A DNA stretch of 64,000 nt, from assembly GCF_014892575.1 (NCBI RefSeq), contig NZ_JADBGI010000009.1, positions 124,001 through 188,000 on the forward strand, in the 5' to 3' direction. Each line of letters begins with the position of its first letter. Position 1 is the first letter of the stretch. The position numbers and the translations under genes were made by a program. Shown here piece by piece: positions 25,378-34,394 of the stretch. The DNA is from Nocardiopsis coralli. Its GTDB lineage: Bacteria; Actinomycetota; Actinomycetes; Streptosporangiales; Streptosporangiaceae. A model generated the notes under the pieces. The model searched no databases, was not told the origin of the DNA, and worked only from the letters and a program-made list of their open reading frames with translations.

Positions 25378-28167
25378 TCATTCCCACATGAGGCGGTGGG
25401 CGGTGGCCACCTCCACCGGATCGCTGCCCAGGTGGGCCAGCCACACCTGCTGTCCGTGCCCGCGGCGGGTGTAGAGCACCTCGCCGTCGCTGACCCAGCG
25501 GCACCAGGCCCGTTCGAAGGCGCGGGCGCCCTGGCGGTTGCGTCCCAGCAGGGCAGGTACGGCGTGGTGCACGGTGGTGACCGGTGTGCGTGCTCCCAGG
25601 GCGGCGCGCCAGGTGCGGGCGCGGTGTGCGGCCCGGTGGGGTGGGGTGGGCAGCACGTGGCGGGCGACGATGTAGCGGGGGTGTTCCACCAGCGGGGCCA
25701 GGACCTCTTCCAGGCCTTGGGTGAAGTGCTCGGCGGCCTGTCCTCCGGCCCCGGTCAGGGTGAAGCGGTAGATGCCGTCGGTGTCGCAGTGCACCCGTAC
25801 CCCTTGGGCGCCGATGGGTGCGTGCCCGGCCCCGTGCAGGGCATCGGCGACGGCTGCGGCGTAGCGGGCCGTTTCGACCGGGAGCGCGGCCTGGGCCAGT
25901 ACCCGGGTGGTGTGGCGGTGGCGGCGGCGCAGTACCAGGGCCCCGGCCGCGGCCGCACACACCGCGGCTGCGGTGAACCAGCCCGGTGCGGTCCATCCCG
26001 CGAGGAGGAACAGCACGGCCAGGGCGGCCAGGATCCCGGTGGCGGGGGTCAGTAGCTGCGGGGCGCCGGCGGTGGCGCGTGCGCCGGAGGGTGTGGTCAC
26101 CGCTTCCGGTGGGACCGGTGCGGGCAGGTCCTGGCCCGCGCCGGCCGTGGTGGAGGGCGGGCGCCGGTGCTGGCGTACGCGCAGGGTCGGCAGGAGGGTG
26201 TCGTGGTAGGGGGCGCCCACGTTCCAGCGTTGGCGTGTGCGGTGGCGTTGGCCGGCGCGGGTGAGCATGCGGGCGTTGAGGGCGTCGGTGTCGGTGGGCG
26301 GGTTGTAGGGCGAGAGGGAGGCGTCGATGTGGGCGATGCCGCTCATGATCTGTCCGTCCTGGTCCACCCCGAGGTAGCCGTCGTGTTTGCGTACGAACCG
26401 GTCCCAGTCGGCGTGCCCGCGCGGGTGGTCGTGGTCCAGGCACACGACCGTCCAGGTGTGGGCGCACTTGTCGGGCCAGTTCGGGTCCAGGCGCAGGGCG
26501 CGTCCGCGGCTCTGCACGACGGCGGTGGCGGTGGTGGCGGTGGTCAGGTCCACGACGGTGTTGACGCCGCGGGCGTCCCAGCCTTCCCCGAGCAGGGCGC
26601 GGGTGCCCACGAGTACGTGGCTGTGTCCCTGTTCCAGGAACCGTGTCAGGGTGGCGGTCCAGGTGCGTGAGGTCCAGGCTCCCTCGATCACGTGCAGGCC
26701 CTGGTCGGGGCGGGCGCTGAGCTGCAGTCCGGGGTGTTCGGCCCGGGCGAAGGCGAGCAGGTCGGCTGCGGTGTCGGGGCCGCAGGCCACGGTGCGTCCG
26801 GTCACCAGCAGCGGGTGCAGGTCGCGGGTGCGCGGGTCGGTGGCCAGTAGTTGTACCTGTAGGCGGGCCGAGCCGGAGTCGGGGGCGAGCACCTCGCGCA
26901 GGGCCGCGGGCAGGCGGGAGCCGGCGCTCTCGTGGTCGCACAGGACCAGGGCGCGCAGTCGCTCGCCCAGGTGGGCGTGTTCGGCGGCCAGGATCTCGAC
27001 GGTGGCGTGGGACTTGGCGTCGCTGCGGGCCAGGACGCGGTCCACGGGTGAGGCGCCCCGGCGTACGCCGTTGCGGGTCAGGTGGTGGCCCACGGCGGGC
27101 AGGGCGGTGCGGATGCGTTCGAGGGCATCCTGGTCGTGGTCGGGGTCCAGGCCGGTGCGGGCGTAGGCGCCGATCAGGGCGGTCCAGTCCTGGTCGGTGG
27201 GTGGGCGGCGGTGGTGTTCGAGGGTGCGGGCGCCTTGGGGCAGGGCGCACAGTCCGGCGTGGTGCAGGCGTAGGACGGCCTGGGCCAGGTCAGGGGTGGA
27301 GGTGGCCACGTGGGACCAGTCCAGGTGGCCGCCGGAGTCGGTGGGGCGGTGCACGAAGCGGGCGTCGATCCAGGCCAGGAAGTCGGTGGTGGCGAAACCC
27401 GGGCGGAGCAGGTCGGTGCACAGTTCGGTGAAACGGGTGCCCTGTTCGGCGAGGTACTGGTGTTCGGCGGTGGTGGGGCGGGTGAACCAGGCCAGTTCGG
27501 CGAAGGGGGCCAGGTACCCCTGCCGGACGAGGGCGGGTACGGAGGCGCCGACGACGGGGGTGCCGAAGAGGCGGTCGACCAGGTCCTTCTCGGTGCTGGT
27601 CAGTGTGGTGGCGGGGGTTCCGGTCAGGCCGATGACGCGGGCGTCGGGAAGGTCGGTGAGGATCTCGTCGATCAGGCGTCCCCAGACCTGGAGCAGGTGG
27701 TGGCACTCGTCCAGGAGCAGGGTGAGGGGGCCGGCCTGCTGCAGGGCCCGCACGAGGGCGCGGCCGTTGGGGTGCAGGCGGTCGCGTACGGGGGTGGTGG
27801 AGCGGCCCTCGGCGTCGGTCTCGGCCTCGGGGTCGAAGACGGCCAGGGACTGGTAGGTCAGGACGGTGACGTCGTGGTCCAGGCCGGGTCCGGTGCCGGC
27901 CGTGGCGGGGGTGGCGTCGGGGTGTTGGAAGGAGCGCCAGTGGGAGATCCACTGGTTCTGGACGGCGGTGTTGGGCACCAGGACGACGGTGCGCCGTCCC
28001 AGGCGGCGTGCGGCTTCCAGGCCCACGAGGGTCTTGCCGGACCCGGGCGGCAGGACGATCCAGGTGCGGTGGTGTCCGCTCTGCCAGAGCTGCTCGACCT
28101 GCTGCAGGGCCTGTTCCTGGTAGGGGCGCAGCGCGTGGGGCCAGTGTGCGGTGTGCATCGCTTCCAT
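25378..28167 (-). CDS. SF2 DEAD/DEAH-type helicase with C-terminal transmembrane hairpin
   Basis: A 929-residue protein. An N-terminal ResIII/SF2 helicase core has Q-like RPYQEQAL, Walker A PPGSGKT (40-46), motif II DECH, motif III GLTGTPA, and a second RecA domain ending in motif VI QSRGRALRLD. After a proline-rich linker come two hydrophobic segments (about 711-746) followed by RRRHRHTTR. A 180-residue soluble C-terminal domain that I do not recognise completes it. An SF2 helicase tethered to the membrane is unusual. The start ATG has GGGAGAG upstream; ATG three codons downstream is possible. It is a single gene, convergent with the SHOCT gene. Confidence 0.82.
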   Translation of the reverse strand: MEAMHTAHWPHALRPYQEQALQQVEQLWQSGHHRTWIVLPPGSGKTLVGLEAARRLGRRTVVLVPNTAVQNQWISHWRSFQHPDATPATAGTGPGLDHDVTVLTYQSLAVFDPEAETDAEGRSTTPVRDRLHPNGRALVRALQQAGPLTLLLDECHHLLQVWGRLIDEILTDLPDARVIGLTGTPATTLTSTEKDLVDRLFGTPVVGASVPALVRQGYLAPFAELAWFTRPTTAEHQYLAEQGTRFTELCTDLLRPGFATTDFLAWIDARFVHRPTDSGGHLDWSHVATSTPDLAQAVLRLHHAGLCALPQGARTLEHHRRPPTDQDWTALIGAYARTGLDPDHDQDALERIRTALPAVGHHLTRNGVRRGASPVDRVLARSDAKSHATVEILAAEHAHLGERLRALVLCDHESAGSRLPAALREVLAPDSGSARLQVQLLATDPRTRDLHPLLVTGRTVACGPDTAADLLAFARAEHPGLQLSARPDQGLHVIEGAWTSRTWTATLTRFLEQGHSHVLVGTRALLGEGWDARGVNTVVDLTTATTATAVVQSRGRALRLDPNWPDKCAHTWTVVCLDHDHPRGHADWDRFVRKHDGYLGVDQDGQIMSGIAHIDASLSPYNPPTDTDALNARMLTRAGQRHRTRQRWNVGAPYHDTLLPTLRVRQHRRPPSTTAGAGQDLPAPVPPEAVTTPSGARATAGAPQLLTPATGILAALAVLFLLAGWTAPGWFTAAAVCAAAAGALVLRRRHRHTTRVLAQAALPVETARYAAAVADALHGAGHAPIGAQGVRVHCDTDGIYRFTLTGAGGQAAEHFTQGLEEVLAPLVEHPRYIVARHVLPTPPHRAAHRARTWRAALGARTPVTTVHHAVPALLGRNRQGARAFERAWCRWVSDGEVLYTRRGHGQQVWLAHLGSDPVEVATAHRLMWE

Positions 28168-28266
28168 CGGTCTCTCTCCCGGGCGGCGGCGGTGCCCTTC
28201 CCCGCCTCGGTGGGACGGGGAAGGGCACCGTGTCCGCGCTCCATTAGACCGGTTCGAGATGCAGGT

Positions 28267-28315
28267 CCGGCCCGGGTGCCGCCGTTCGTGTGAGGGACGG
28301 CGGCACCCGGGCCGG
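28267..28315. terminator. 18-bp perfect hairpin terminator
   Basis: CCGGCCCGGGTGCCGCCG pairs perfectly with its complement 13 nt later. It lies 27 bp beyond the stop of the sugar-porter gene (minus strand). No T run; the stem alone is very stable. Confidence 0.8.
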
Positions 28316-28341
28316 TGGGTGTGCGGTGGTGCGGGGCCGGG

Positions 28342-29763
28342 TCAGCCCTGCATCTCCTCCAGGGTCTTGCCCTTGGTCTCGGCCACGAACTTCCACACGA
28401 ACAGCAGCGAGAGCAGCGCGAAGGCGGCGTAGACCATGTACGTGGCGCTCAGGTTCCAGTCGCTCAGGGACGGGAAGCTGACGGTGACCGCCCAGTTGGC
28501 CAGCCACTGGGTGGCGGTGGCCACGCCCATGGCGGCGGCGCGGATGCGCAGCGGGAACATCTCCCCCAGCAGCACCCACACGACCACACCCCAGGACAGG
28601 GCGAAGAAGAGCACGAAGGAGCTGGCGGCGATCAGCGCGACCACGCCCCAGACCTCGGGCAGGGCGACCTCTTCGCCCTGGACGACCGCGTTGGAGAAGG
28701 CCAGCGCGGCGGTGGCCAGGGCCACGGTCATGCCGGCCGAGCCGATGAGCAGCAGGGGCTTGCGGCCGATGCGGTCCACGAGCAGGATCGCGATGACGGT
28801 ACCGACGATGTTGACGATGGAGGTGAACAGGCTCAGCAGCAGCGAGCTGCCCTCGTCGATGCCCACCGACTGCCACAGCGAGCTGGAGTAGTAGAAGATG
28901 ACGTTGATGCCGACCAGCTGCTGGAAGGCGGAGACGCCCATGCCGATCCACACGATGGGCAGCAGCCCGTAGCGGCCGGCCAGGTCGCGCAGCTTGGGGC
29001 GGACCTCCGAGCCCAGAGCGCGGCGGATCTCGGTGATGCGCCCCTCGACGGAGTCGGGCCCCTCGATGCGGGTCAGGACCGCGCGGGCCCGGTCGGTGTG
29101 GCCCACGCGCACCAGGTGGCGGGGCGATTCGGGGATGCAGAAGCTCAGCGCGATGTAGAGCGCGGCCGGGACGACCTCGATGCCCAGCATCCACTGCCAG
29201 GCCTGGACGGGGCCGAGCATGTTCGCGGCGCTGCCGTCGGCGGCCTGGGCGATGGCGTAGTTGACCAGTTGGGAGGCGGCGATGCCCAGCACGATCGCGA
29301 GCTGCTGCAGGGAGGCCAGGCGTCCGCGGTAGGCGGCCGGGGAGACTTCGGCGATGTAGGTCGGTGCGATGACCGAGGCCAGGCCGATGGCCACGCCGCC
29401 CAGGATGCGCCAGGCGGTCAGGTCCCAGATGCCGAAGGGCAGGGCCGAGCCGATGGCGCTGACGACGAAGAGCACGCCGGCGATGCGCATGACGGGCAGG
29501 CGGCCCAGGCGGTCGGCGAGCTGTCCGGTCAGGGCCGCGCCCAGGACACAGCCCAGCAGGGCCGAGGCGACGGTGAAGCCGAGTGTTCCGGGGCCCACGT
29601 CGAAGCGGCCCTGGATGGCGTCGACGGCGCCGTTGATGACGGAGCTGTCGTAGCCGAACAGGAAGCCGCCCATCGCGGCGGCGGCCGCGATCAGGGTGAC
29701 GTGGGTCAGGCTTGCCCCTCCGGCGCCGGGGCGCGCGGCCCGGGACGCGTCGGTCGAGCTCAT
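28342..29763 (-). CDS. sugar porter family MFS transporter
   Basis: A 473-residue proton-coupled sugar transporter. Family signatures are visible: GYDSSVINGA in helix 1, ADRLGRLPVM, YIAEVSPAAYRGRL, PESPRHLV, QQLVGINVIFYYS and VDRIGRKPLLLIG, ending ETKGKTLEEM. It probably imports a monosaccharide such as glucose, xylose or inositol. Single-gene unit followed by a strong hairpin. Confidence 0.93.
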   Translation of the reverse strand: MSSTDASRAARPGAGGASLTHVTLIAAAAAMGGFLFGYDSSVINGAVDAIQGRFDVGPGTLGFTVASALLGCVLGAALTGQLADRLGRLPVMRIAGVLFVVSAIGSALPFGIWDLTAWRILGGVAIGLASVIAPTYIAEVSPAAYRGRLASLQQLAIVLGIAASQLVNYAIAQAADGSAANMLGPVQAWQWMLGIEVVPAALYIALSFCIPESPRHLVRVGHTDRARAVLTRIEGPDSVEGRITEIRRALGSEVRPKLRDLAGRYGLLPIVWIGMGVSAFQQLVGINVIFYYSSSLWQSVGIDEGSSLLLSLFTSIVNIVGTVIAILLVDRIGRKPLLLIGSAGMTVALATAALAFSNAVVQGEEVALPEVWGVVALIAASSFVLFFALSWGVVVWVLLGEMFPLRIRAAAMGVATATQWLANWAVTVSFPSLSDWNLSATYMVYAAFALLSLLFVWKFVAETKGKTLEEMQG

Positions 29764-30015
29764 GGTGGTTTCCTTCCCCCAGGGGGTGCCCGGTGCCCGT
29801 GGGGGGTCGGGTCAGAAGATCCGGGCTGTGTGTGCGTACGTTCGGGCGGCCGGCACGGTTTCGGACATCGATGAGGTCCGGGGGTATACCGGCTGCGCAG
29901 GACCTTACTACTAATACTTGACGTAAGTCACCCCGGAGGGCGCATCAAATCACCATAACCCGGATGAGGTGGGGCGGAACCCGCAGGAACCCGCCCGTGG
30001 CTCGACCGGTCCGAG
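29764..30015. other. intergenic region upstream of the sugar porter
   Basis: 252 bp. It contains an AT-richer segment (about 29904-29929) with CTTAC...GTAAG inverted words and a GGTATACC palindrome near 29883 that may be the -10 of the sugar-porter promoter. No gene seen. Confidence 0.35.
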
Positions 30016-31146
30016 TCAGGCGGGCTGCGTCGGACGGTCGGGACGGAAGGGCTCCAGGTCCAGGCCGGTCTCCCGGTCCAGGGCCAGTTGCGCGGCGACC
30101 CTGCCCTGGAAGGGGCCGAAGGTCAGCCCCTGGGAGTCCAGGCCGGTGGCGACCACGACCCCGGGCACGGCCTCGATGCGCCCCAGGAGCTGGTGGCCGT
30201 CGTGGGTGGCCGGGCGGAAGCCGACACGGGCCTGGGCCAGGGTGGCCTCCTGCAGGCCGGGCATGGTCTCCAGTGCGGTGGTGAGCAGTTGGGAGAGTTC
30301 GCCGGCGGTGGCGCGGTAGGTGAAGCCGGCCTCGGGGCGGCGCGTTCCGGAGGTGGAGATGCGGTCGGGGGCGAAGGCCACGGCGTGGAAGTCGTGCTCG
30401 CCGAAGCGCACACCGGGCCAGCTGCCGGTGCGCTGTCCGGGCAGGGCGAAGTGCGCCATCTGTCCGCGTACCGGGAAGAGCGGGAGTTGGACCCCGGTGG
30501 GGGCGAGCAGGGCGGCCGACCAGGCGCCCGCGGCCACGATCGTGACCGGGGCGCGCACTGCCTCCTCGCCCACACGTACCCCGCTCACGCGGTCGCCCTC
30601 CCACATCAGGTGGGCCTGGCCCGTGCGCAGGTGCAGGCCGCGTTCCTGTGCGGCCTCGATGAGTGCGTGGCGGGCCAGGGCGCCGTCGAGGCGGGCCCCG
30701 CCCTCGATGAACACGCCCCGGTCGCGCTCGGGCAGCAGCGGGAAGAGCTCGCGCGGGGTTCCCGGGTCCAGGCGTTCCACCCGTCCCATGGTCTGGAAGC
30801 CCTCGCGGCGGGAGAGGGAGTCCATGAGCTCGAACCCGGAGTCGGCGCCCTCGGCGTCCACCGACAGGGCGCCGGTGACCTCGTATCCGGGTGGGTGGCC
30901 GTCCTCGTCGAGTTCGGCCATCAGGCGGGGCAGGTGGGCGGCTGCGGCGAGCTTGAACGCCCAGTCGGCGGGGGTGTCCCAGGGGAAGGGCCAGGGGTGG
31001 ATCACCCCGGTTCCGGCCGGGGTGGCGGCCCCGGTGTGGGAGGAGGACACCAGCATGGTGGAGGCGCCCTGGGTGGTCAGGTGGTGGGCGGCACTGGCGC
31101 CCACGATGCCGCCGCCGACAACGATCACGTCCATGGGCCTGGGCAT
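30016..31146 (-). CDS. FAD-dependent amino acid oxidase (DAO/glycine oxidase family)
   Basis: A 376-residue flavoprotein. The N-terminal FAD loop VIVVGGGIVGASAAHHL begins 6-7 residues from the start. TIVAAGAWSAALL and the C-terminal VVVATGLDSQGLTFGP with HDGHQLLGR are typical of DadA/ThiO/sarcosine-oxidase-like enzymes. It probably oxidises a D- or secondary amino acid to an imino acid plus H2O2. ATG 31146 and ATG 31134 are both possible. Divergent from the DDAH and RidA genes, and RidA proteins clear imine products of such oxidases, so a functional link is plausible. Confidence 0.8.
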   Translation of the reverse strand: MPRPMDVIVVGGGIVGASAAHHLTTQGASTMLVSSSHTGAATPAGTGVIHPWPFPWDTPADWAFKLAAAAHLPRLMAELDEDGHPPGYEVTGALSVDAEGADSGFELMDSLSRREGFQTMGRVERLDPGTPRELFPLLPERDRGVFIEGGARLDGALARHALIEAAQERGLHLRTGQAHLMWEGDRVSGVRVGEEAVRAPVTIVAAGAWSAALLAPTGVQLPLFPVRGQMAHFALPGQRTGSWPGVRFGEHDFHAVAFAPDRISTSGTRRPEAGFTYRATAGELSQLLTTALETMPGLQEATLAQARVGFRPATHDGHQLLGRIEAVPGVVVATGLDSQGLTFGPFQGRVAAQLALDRETGLDLEPFRPDRPTQPA

Positions 31147-31542
31147 GCCCCGGCGGGAGGTCGCGAACACGTGGCTCGGGCGGGCGCAGGGTCCCGGTTC
31201 GGGCCGGTACCCGGCCCGGTGCGCTGGGTGTGTGCATCGGACAGTGGGCTCCCCCGGCCCCGGGTCCGAGCGCGTGGGGGGCTGCTTCACCCCGGCGGCG
31301 GCCCAGGGGCGCCCTTACACGAGACGGGTGGCGCGCCGAACGGTGTCTTGTGTCGGTACCGAACAGCAGGTGCGCGGGGGCCGGTGTCCGAGCGTGGTCG
31401 GGTTCTGCTTCACCCCCGACGGGCGGGTGGTGCGGGTGTGCCGTGGGCACCTGTGCGGCGCGGCCGCGCGGTACCTTTGGCGACCGAACGTGCGCAGCGC
31501 ATGGCGTTGCGTGATCCCACCCTCGCCCGGAGGTCACCCCAC
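31147..31542. other. intergenic region with degenerate ~123-bp tandem duplication
   Basis: About 396 bp without a supported gene. Shared words recur at a constant offset: GTCCGAGCG at 31264 and 31386, CTGCTTCACCCC at 31282 and 31405, ACCGAAC at 31358 and 31483. This implies an old tandem duplication of about 123 bp. It presumably holds the promoters of the divergent oxidase and DDAH genes. Confidence 0.45.
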
Positions 31543-32328
31543 GTGGACGGTTTCACCTACCAGGGGACCGCGCTGACGCGCCGCCCCTCCCCCGAACTGG
31601 ACCGGGGCATCCGCACCCATCTGGAGTACGAGCCCGTGGACCCGGTGCTGGCCGCGCGCCAGTACATCGTCTACCAGGAGGCGCTGGCCTCCGCGGGGTG
31701 GCGGGTGCGCGAGGTCGAGGCTGACCCGGGCCGGCCCGACTCGGTGTTCGTGGAGGACACCCTGGTGGTGTGCGAGGACCTGGCCGTGCTCACGCGCCCG
31801 GGTGGGGCCGGCCGGCGCGAGGAGGTGCGCGGCGCGGAGAAGGCCGTGCGTGAGCTGGGCCTGCGCGTGGGTCGTATCGAGGCGCCGGGGCACCTGGAGG
31901 GCGGTGACGTGCTCCAGGTCGGCACCACGGTGTACGTGGGTCTCGGTGGGCGCACCGACGCCGAGGGCGCCGACCAGTTGGGCCGGTTGCTGGCTCCGTT
32001 GGGGCGCACGGTGCACACGGTGGAGCTGGGTCAGGTACTGCACCTGAAGTCGGCGGTGACCGCGCTGGCGGACGGCACGCTGGTGGGCCTGCCCGACCTG
32101 GTCGAGACCGGTGCGCTTGGCCCGGTGCGGCCGGTGGCCGAGGAGGCGGGCGCGCACGTGCTGCCCCTGGGCGGGCGCGAGGTGCTGGTCAGCGCGGCCG
32201 CCCGCGAGACGGTGCACCGGTTGACGGCCGACCACTGGCGGGTGGTGCCGGTGGACATCTCCGAGTTCGAGAAGCTCGAGGGGTGCGTGACGTGCCTGAG
32301 CGTGCTGGTGCCCGACCCGGCCCGGTGA
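31543..32328 (+). CDS. ddaH: dimethylarginine dimethylaminohydrolase (DDAH)
   Basis: A 261-residue amidinotransferase-fold enzyme that hydrolyses N-omega-methylated arginines to citrulline plus methylamines. Family motifs: ALTRRPSPELDRG at the N-terminus, DSVFVEDTLVV, LEGGDVLQVG, HLKSAVTAL (catalytic His) and EGCVTCLSVLV (catalytic Cys). GTG 31543 is preferred: GGAGG lies 9 nt upstream and the length then matches DDAHs. An ATG at 31501 has no Shine-Dalgarno. Confidence 0.9.
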   Translation: MDGFTYQGTALTRRPSPELDRGIRTHLEYEPVDPVLAARQYIVYQEALASAGWRVREVEADPGRPDSVFVEDTLVVCEDLAVLTRPGGAGRREEVRGAEKAVRELGLRVGRIEAPGHLEGGDVLQVGTTVYVGLGGRTDAEGADQLGRLLAPLGRTVHTVELGQVLHLKSAVTALADGTLVGLPDLVETGALGPVRPVAEEAGAHVLPLGGREVLVSAAARETVHRLTADHWRVVPVDISEFEKLEGCVTCLSVLVPDPAR

Positions 32329-32416
32329 GCCTCTGCCCGCAGCAGAAACACGAACCCTGCGGCGGCCCGGGGCGTCGGTTCCGGTGGAGTGTTCGCCGAA
32401 ACGAGGGAGGAACCCC

Positions 32417-32812
32417 ATGCTCGTACGCAGCCAGACCCTGACCGACCAGGTGGACTACGCCTACGCGGCGGTGGCTCAGGGGCCCGCCCAGGTGGTGTGG
32501 ACCGCCGGCGCCTGCCCGTTGGACACCGAGGGCAACACGGTCGCCGTGGGCGACGTCGCCGGCCAGGCCGTCCAGGTCATGGACAACCTGGCCACCGCTC
32601 TGGGTGAGGCCGGTGCGGGGTTGAGCGATGTCGTCAAGACCACGGTGTACGTGGCCAGTTCGAGCCAGGAAGACCTGGTGGCGGCCTGGGAGGTCGTGCG
32701 CGGGCGCATGGGAGAGCACGACGCCCCCAGCACCCTGCTGGGTGTGGCGGTGTTGGGTTATGACGACCAGCTCGTGGAGGTCGAGGCCGTGGCGGTGCTG
32801 CCGGGGGCCTGA
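32417..32812 (+). CDS. RidA/YjgF/UK114-family protein
   Basis: A 131-residue protein with GNTVAVGDVAGQAVQVMDNL and DVVKTTVYVAS, typical of RidA proteins that hydrolyse reactive enamine/imine intermediates. The C-terminal arginine motif of canonical RidA is not obvious, so it may belong to another Rid subfamily. GGGAGG lies 6 nt before the ATG. It is 88 bp after ddaH on the same strand. Confidence 0.82.
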   Translation: MLVRSQTLTDQVDYAYAAVAQGPAQVVWTAGACPLDTEGNTVAVGDVAGQAVQVMDNLATALGEAGAGLSDVVKTTVYVASSSQEDLVAAWEVVRGRMGEHDAPSTLLGVAVLGYDDQLVEVEAVAVLPGA

Positions 32813-32822
32813 CCCGGCAGGG

Positions 32823-33383
32823 TCACAGGCGTTTGACCTCGGTCAGGTCGATGTCGAGGTCGTAGGGGCGGGCCGTGCTCAGGCGGTCGTGGTGGATCCC
32901 GGTCAGGCCGTAGGAGCGGCCGGCGGGGTCGAGTTCGTAGGTGTGGACGACAGGGACCCCGTCGTTGTTCTCCACACGCCAGAAGTGGGCGATGCCCGCC
33001 CCCGCGTACAGCTGGGGTTTGCGGTCGCGGTCGCGTTCGGTGGACTCCGGGGAGACGACCTCCACGGCCAGGACCACGTCTTGGGGAAAGAACGTGGTCT
33101 GTTCGTTGTCGATCGAAGCGGCCTGAACCACCATCAGGTCCGGTTCGGGGCGTTGGCGCGGTCCCAGCGTCACGGTCATTTCGCGCCGGATGCGGTAGGG
33201 GGCGGGGGCGGCCGCGCGCAGCGCCTGGACCAGCAGGTCCACAGCGGTGGTGTGCCATCCGGTGCGCGGTTCGGCGAAGACCAGGGCGCCCTCGTCGAGC
33301 TCGGTGTGGGCGGGCAGCCCCACCAGGGCGTCCAGGTCGGCTGCGCAAAAGCCCTCACGCGGGCCGGATTCGTCGGCGTTCAT
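32823..33383 (-). CDS. Uma2-family PD-(D/E)XK endonuclease-like protein
   Basis: A 186-residue protein with the Uma2 (DUF820) core: RPEPDLMVVQ (Asp), LAVEVVSPEST (Glu) and RDRKPQLYAGAGIAHFW (Lys), a restriction-endonuclease-like active site. Uma2 genes are abundant in actinomycetes and cyanobacteria; their role is unknown. Convergent with the RidA gene, separated by 10 bp. Confidence 0.82.
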   Translation of the reverse strand: MNADESGPREGFCAADLDALVGLPAHTELDEGALVFAEPRTGWHTTAVDLLVQALRAAAPAPYRIRREMTVTLGPRQRPEPDLMVVQAASIDNEQTTFFPQDVVLAVEVVSPESTERDRDRKPQLYAGAGIAHFWRVENNDGVPVVHTYELDPAGRSYGLTGIHHDRLSTARPYDLDIDLTEVKRL

Positions 33384-33560
33384 GGGGGCCTTCCTCGGGT
33401 GGGCTCGACTGCGAAGAACATATCGCTCCGGGGCCGGGCGGGTGGCAGACCCGTGAAGATCGATCACGGGGTGTGACCGAACCGGGCGCGCACGTGACCC
33501 ACATCCATTACGTTGAGGAGTCGTTTACCTTCGTTACGTGATGAAAGCAGGGGTGCTGGT

Positions 33561-34394
33561 TTGCCCGCCCAGATCCGACCCGCGTGCCCGGAACTGCGTG
33601 ACCTGAGCGTCCAACCGACCGTGTCCGGGCTCGGTCCCGGTTACAGCGTGGCCCGGTGGGACGCACCGTGGGCGTTGGAACCCGAATGCCGAGAACGCCT
33701 GCACTCCCTGTTGCGGGCCTTGGCGGCGCGTGCCTTCGCCGCCGACCACTCCGATTACTGGGACGCCCGTGTGGCCGGCGGGTTCTTCGACCGCATCTCG
33801 ACCCTGGCGCTGATCCTGGGCCCGGACGGCTCCCCCGTGGGGTGGGGCGGCTACCACCGGCACCGGTTCGCCGACCGGCGCGCCCTGTACCTGGACGCGG
33901 CCGGGGTCGAGCCCGATCACCGCCGGTTCGGCCTCTCGGCGGCCCTGACCCTGCACTTCATGGCCCGCGAGATCCGGCGCCACCCGTGGGCGGCCACCTA
34001 CGTGCTGCTGCGCACCCGCCACCCGGCCGTCTACGCGGGCTGGCGCAAGGGCCTGGGTGCGGGCCGTGTCTTTCCCAACGAGCACCGGGCCGTCCCCGCT
34101 CAGGTCCGGCACGTGGCGCAGGAAGCGGCCCGCTGGTTGGGTGACGGGCCCGGGCTGGAACCGGGCGAGCTGGTGGTGCGCGACGCCTACCGCATGTTCG
34201 AGGGCCAGGTCTACGGGTGCGAGCCCACGTGCGGGGACGAGCGCATCGACGCCTACTTCGCCGACCGGGTCGGGTCCAAGGACGCGGTCATGGTCGTGGC
34301 CCGCCTCAACGCGCCTCTGCTGGCCGCGGTCATCGCCGCCCGCCGCCTGCGTGAGCTGCACCGGCGCTACCCGTGGGCCGGCCGGCGCCGGTGA
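33561..34394 (+). CDS. GNAT-like acetyltransferase, uncertain
   Basis: About 277 residues. A degenerate acetyl-CoA loop is seen in YLDAAGVEPDHRRFGLSAAL, preceded by a strand VGWGGYHRHRF, so the N-terminal half is probably GNAT-fold. The C-terminal third is unrecognised. The start is uncertain: TTG 33561 has CAGGGG 7 nt upstream; a TTG at 33513 gives 16 more residues. Its last 65 bp overlap the convergent Gfo/Idh/MocA gene. Confidence 0.6.
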   Translation: MPAQIRPACPELRDLSVQPTVSGLGPGYSVARWDAPWALEPECRERLHSLLRALAARAFAADHSDYWDARVAGGFFDRISTLALILGPDGSPVGWGGYHRHRFADRRALYLDAAGVEPDHRRFGLSAALTLHFMAREIRRHPWAATYVLLRTRHPAVYAGWRKGLGAGRVFPNEHRAVPAQVRHVAQEAARWLGDGPGLEPGELVVRDAYRMFEGQVYGCEPTCGDERIDAYFADRVGSKDAVMVVARLNAPLLAAVIAARRLRELHRRYPWAGRRR

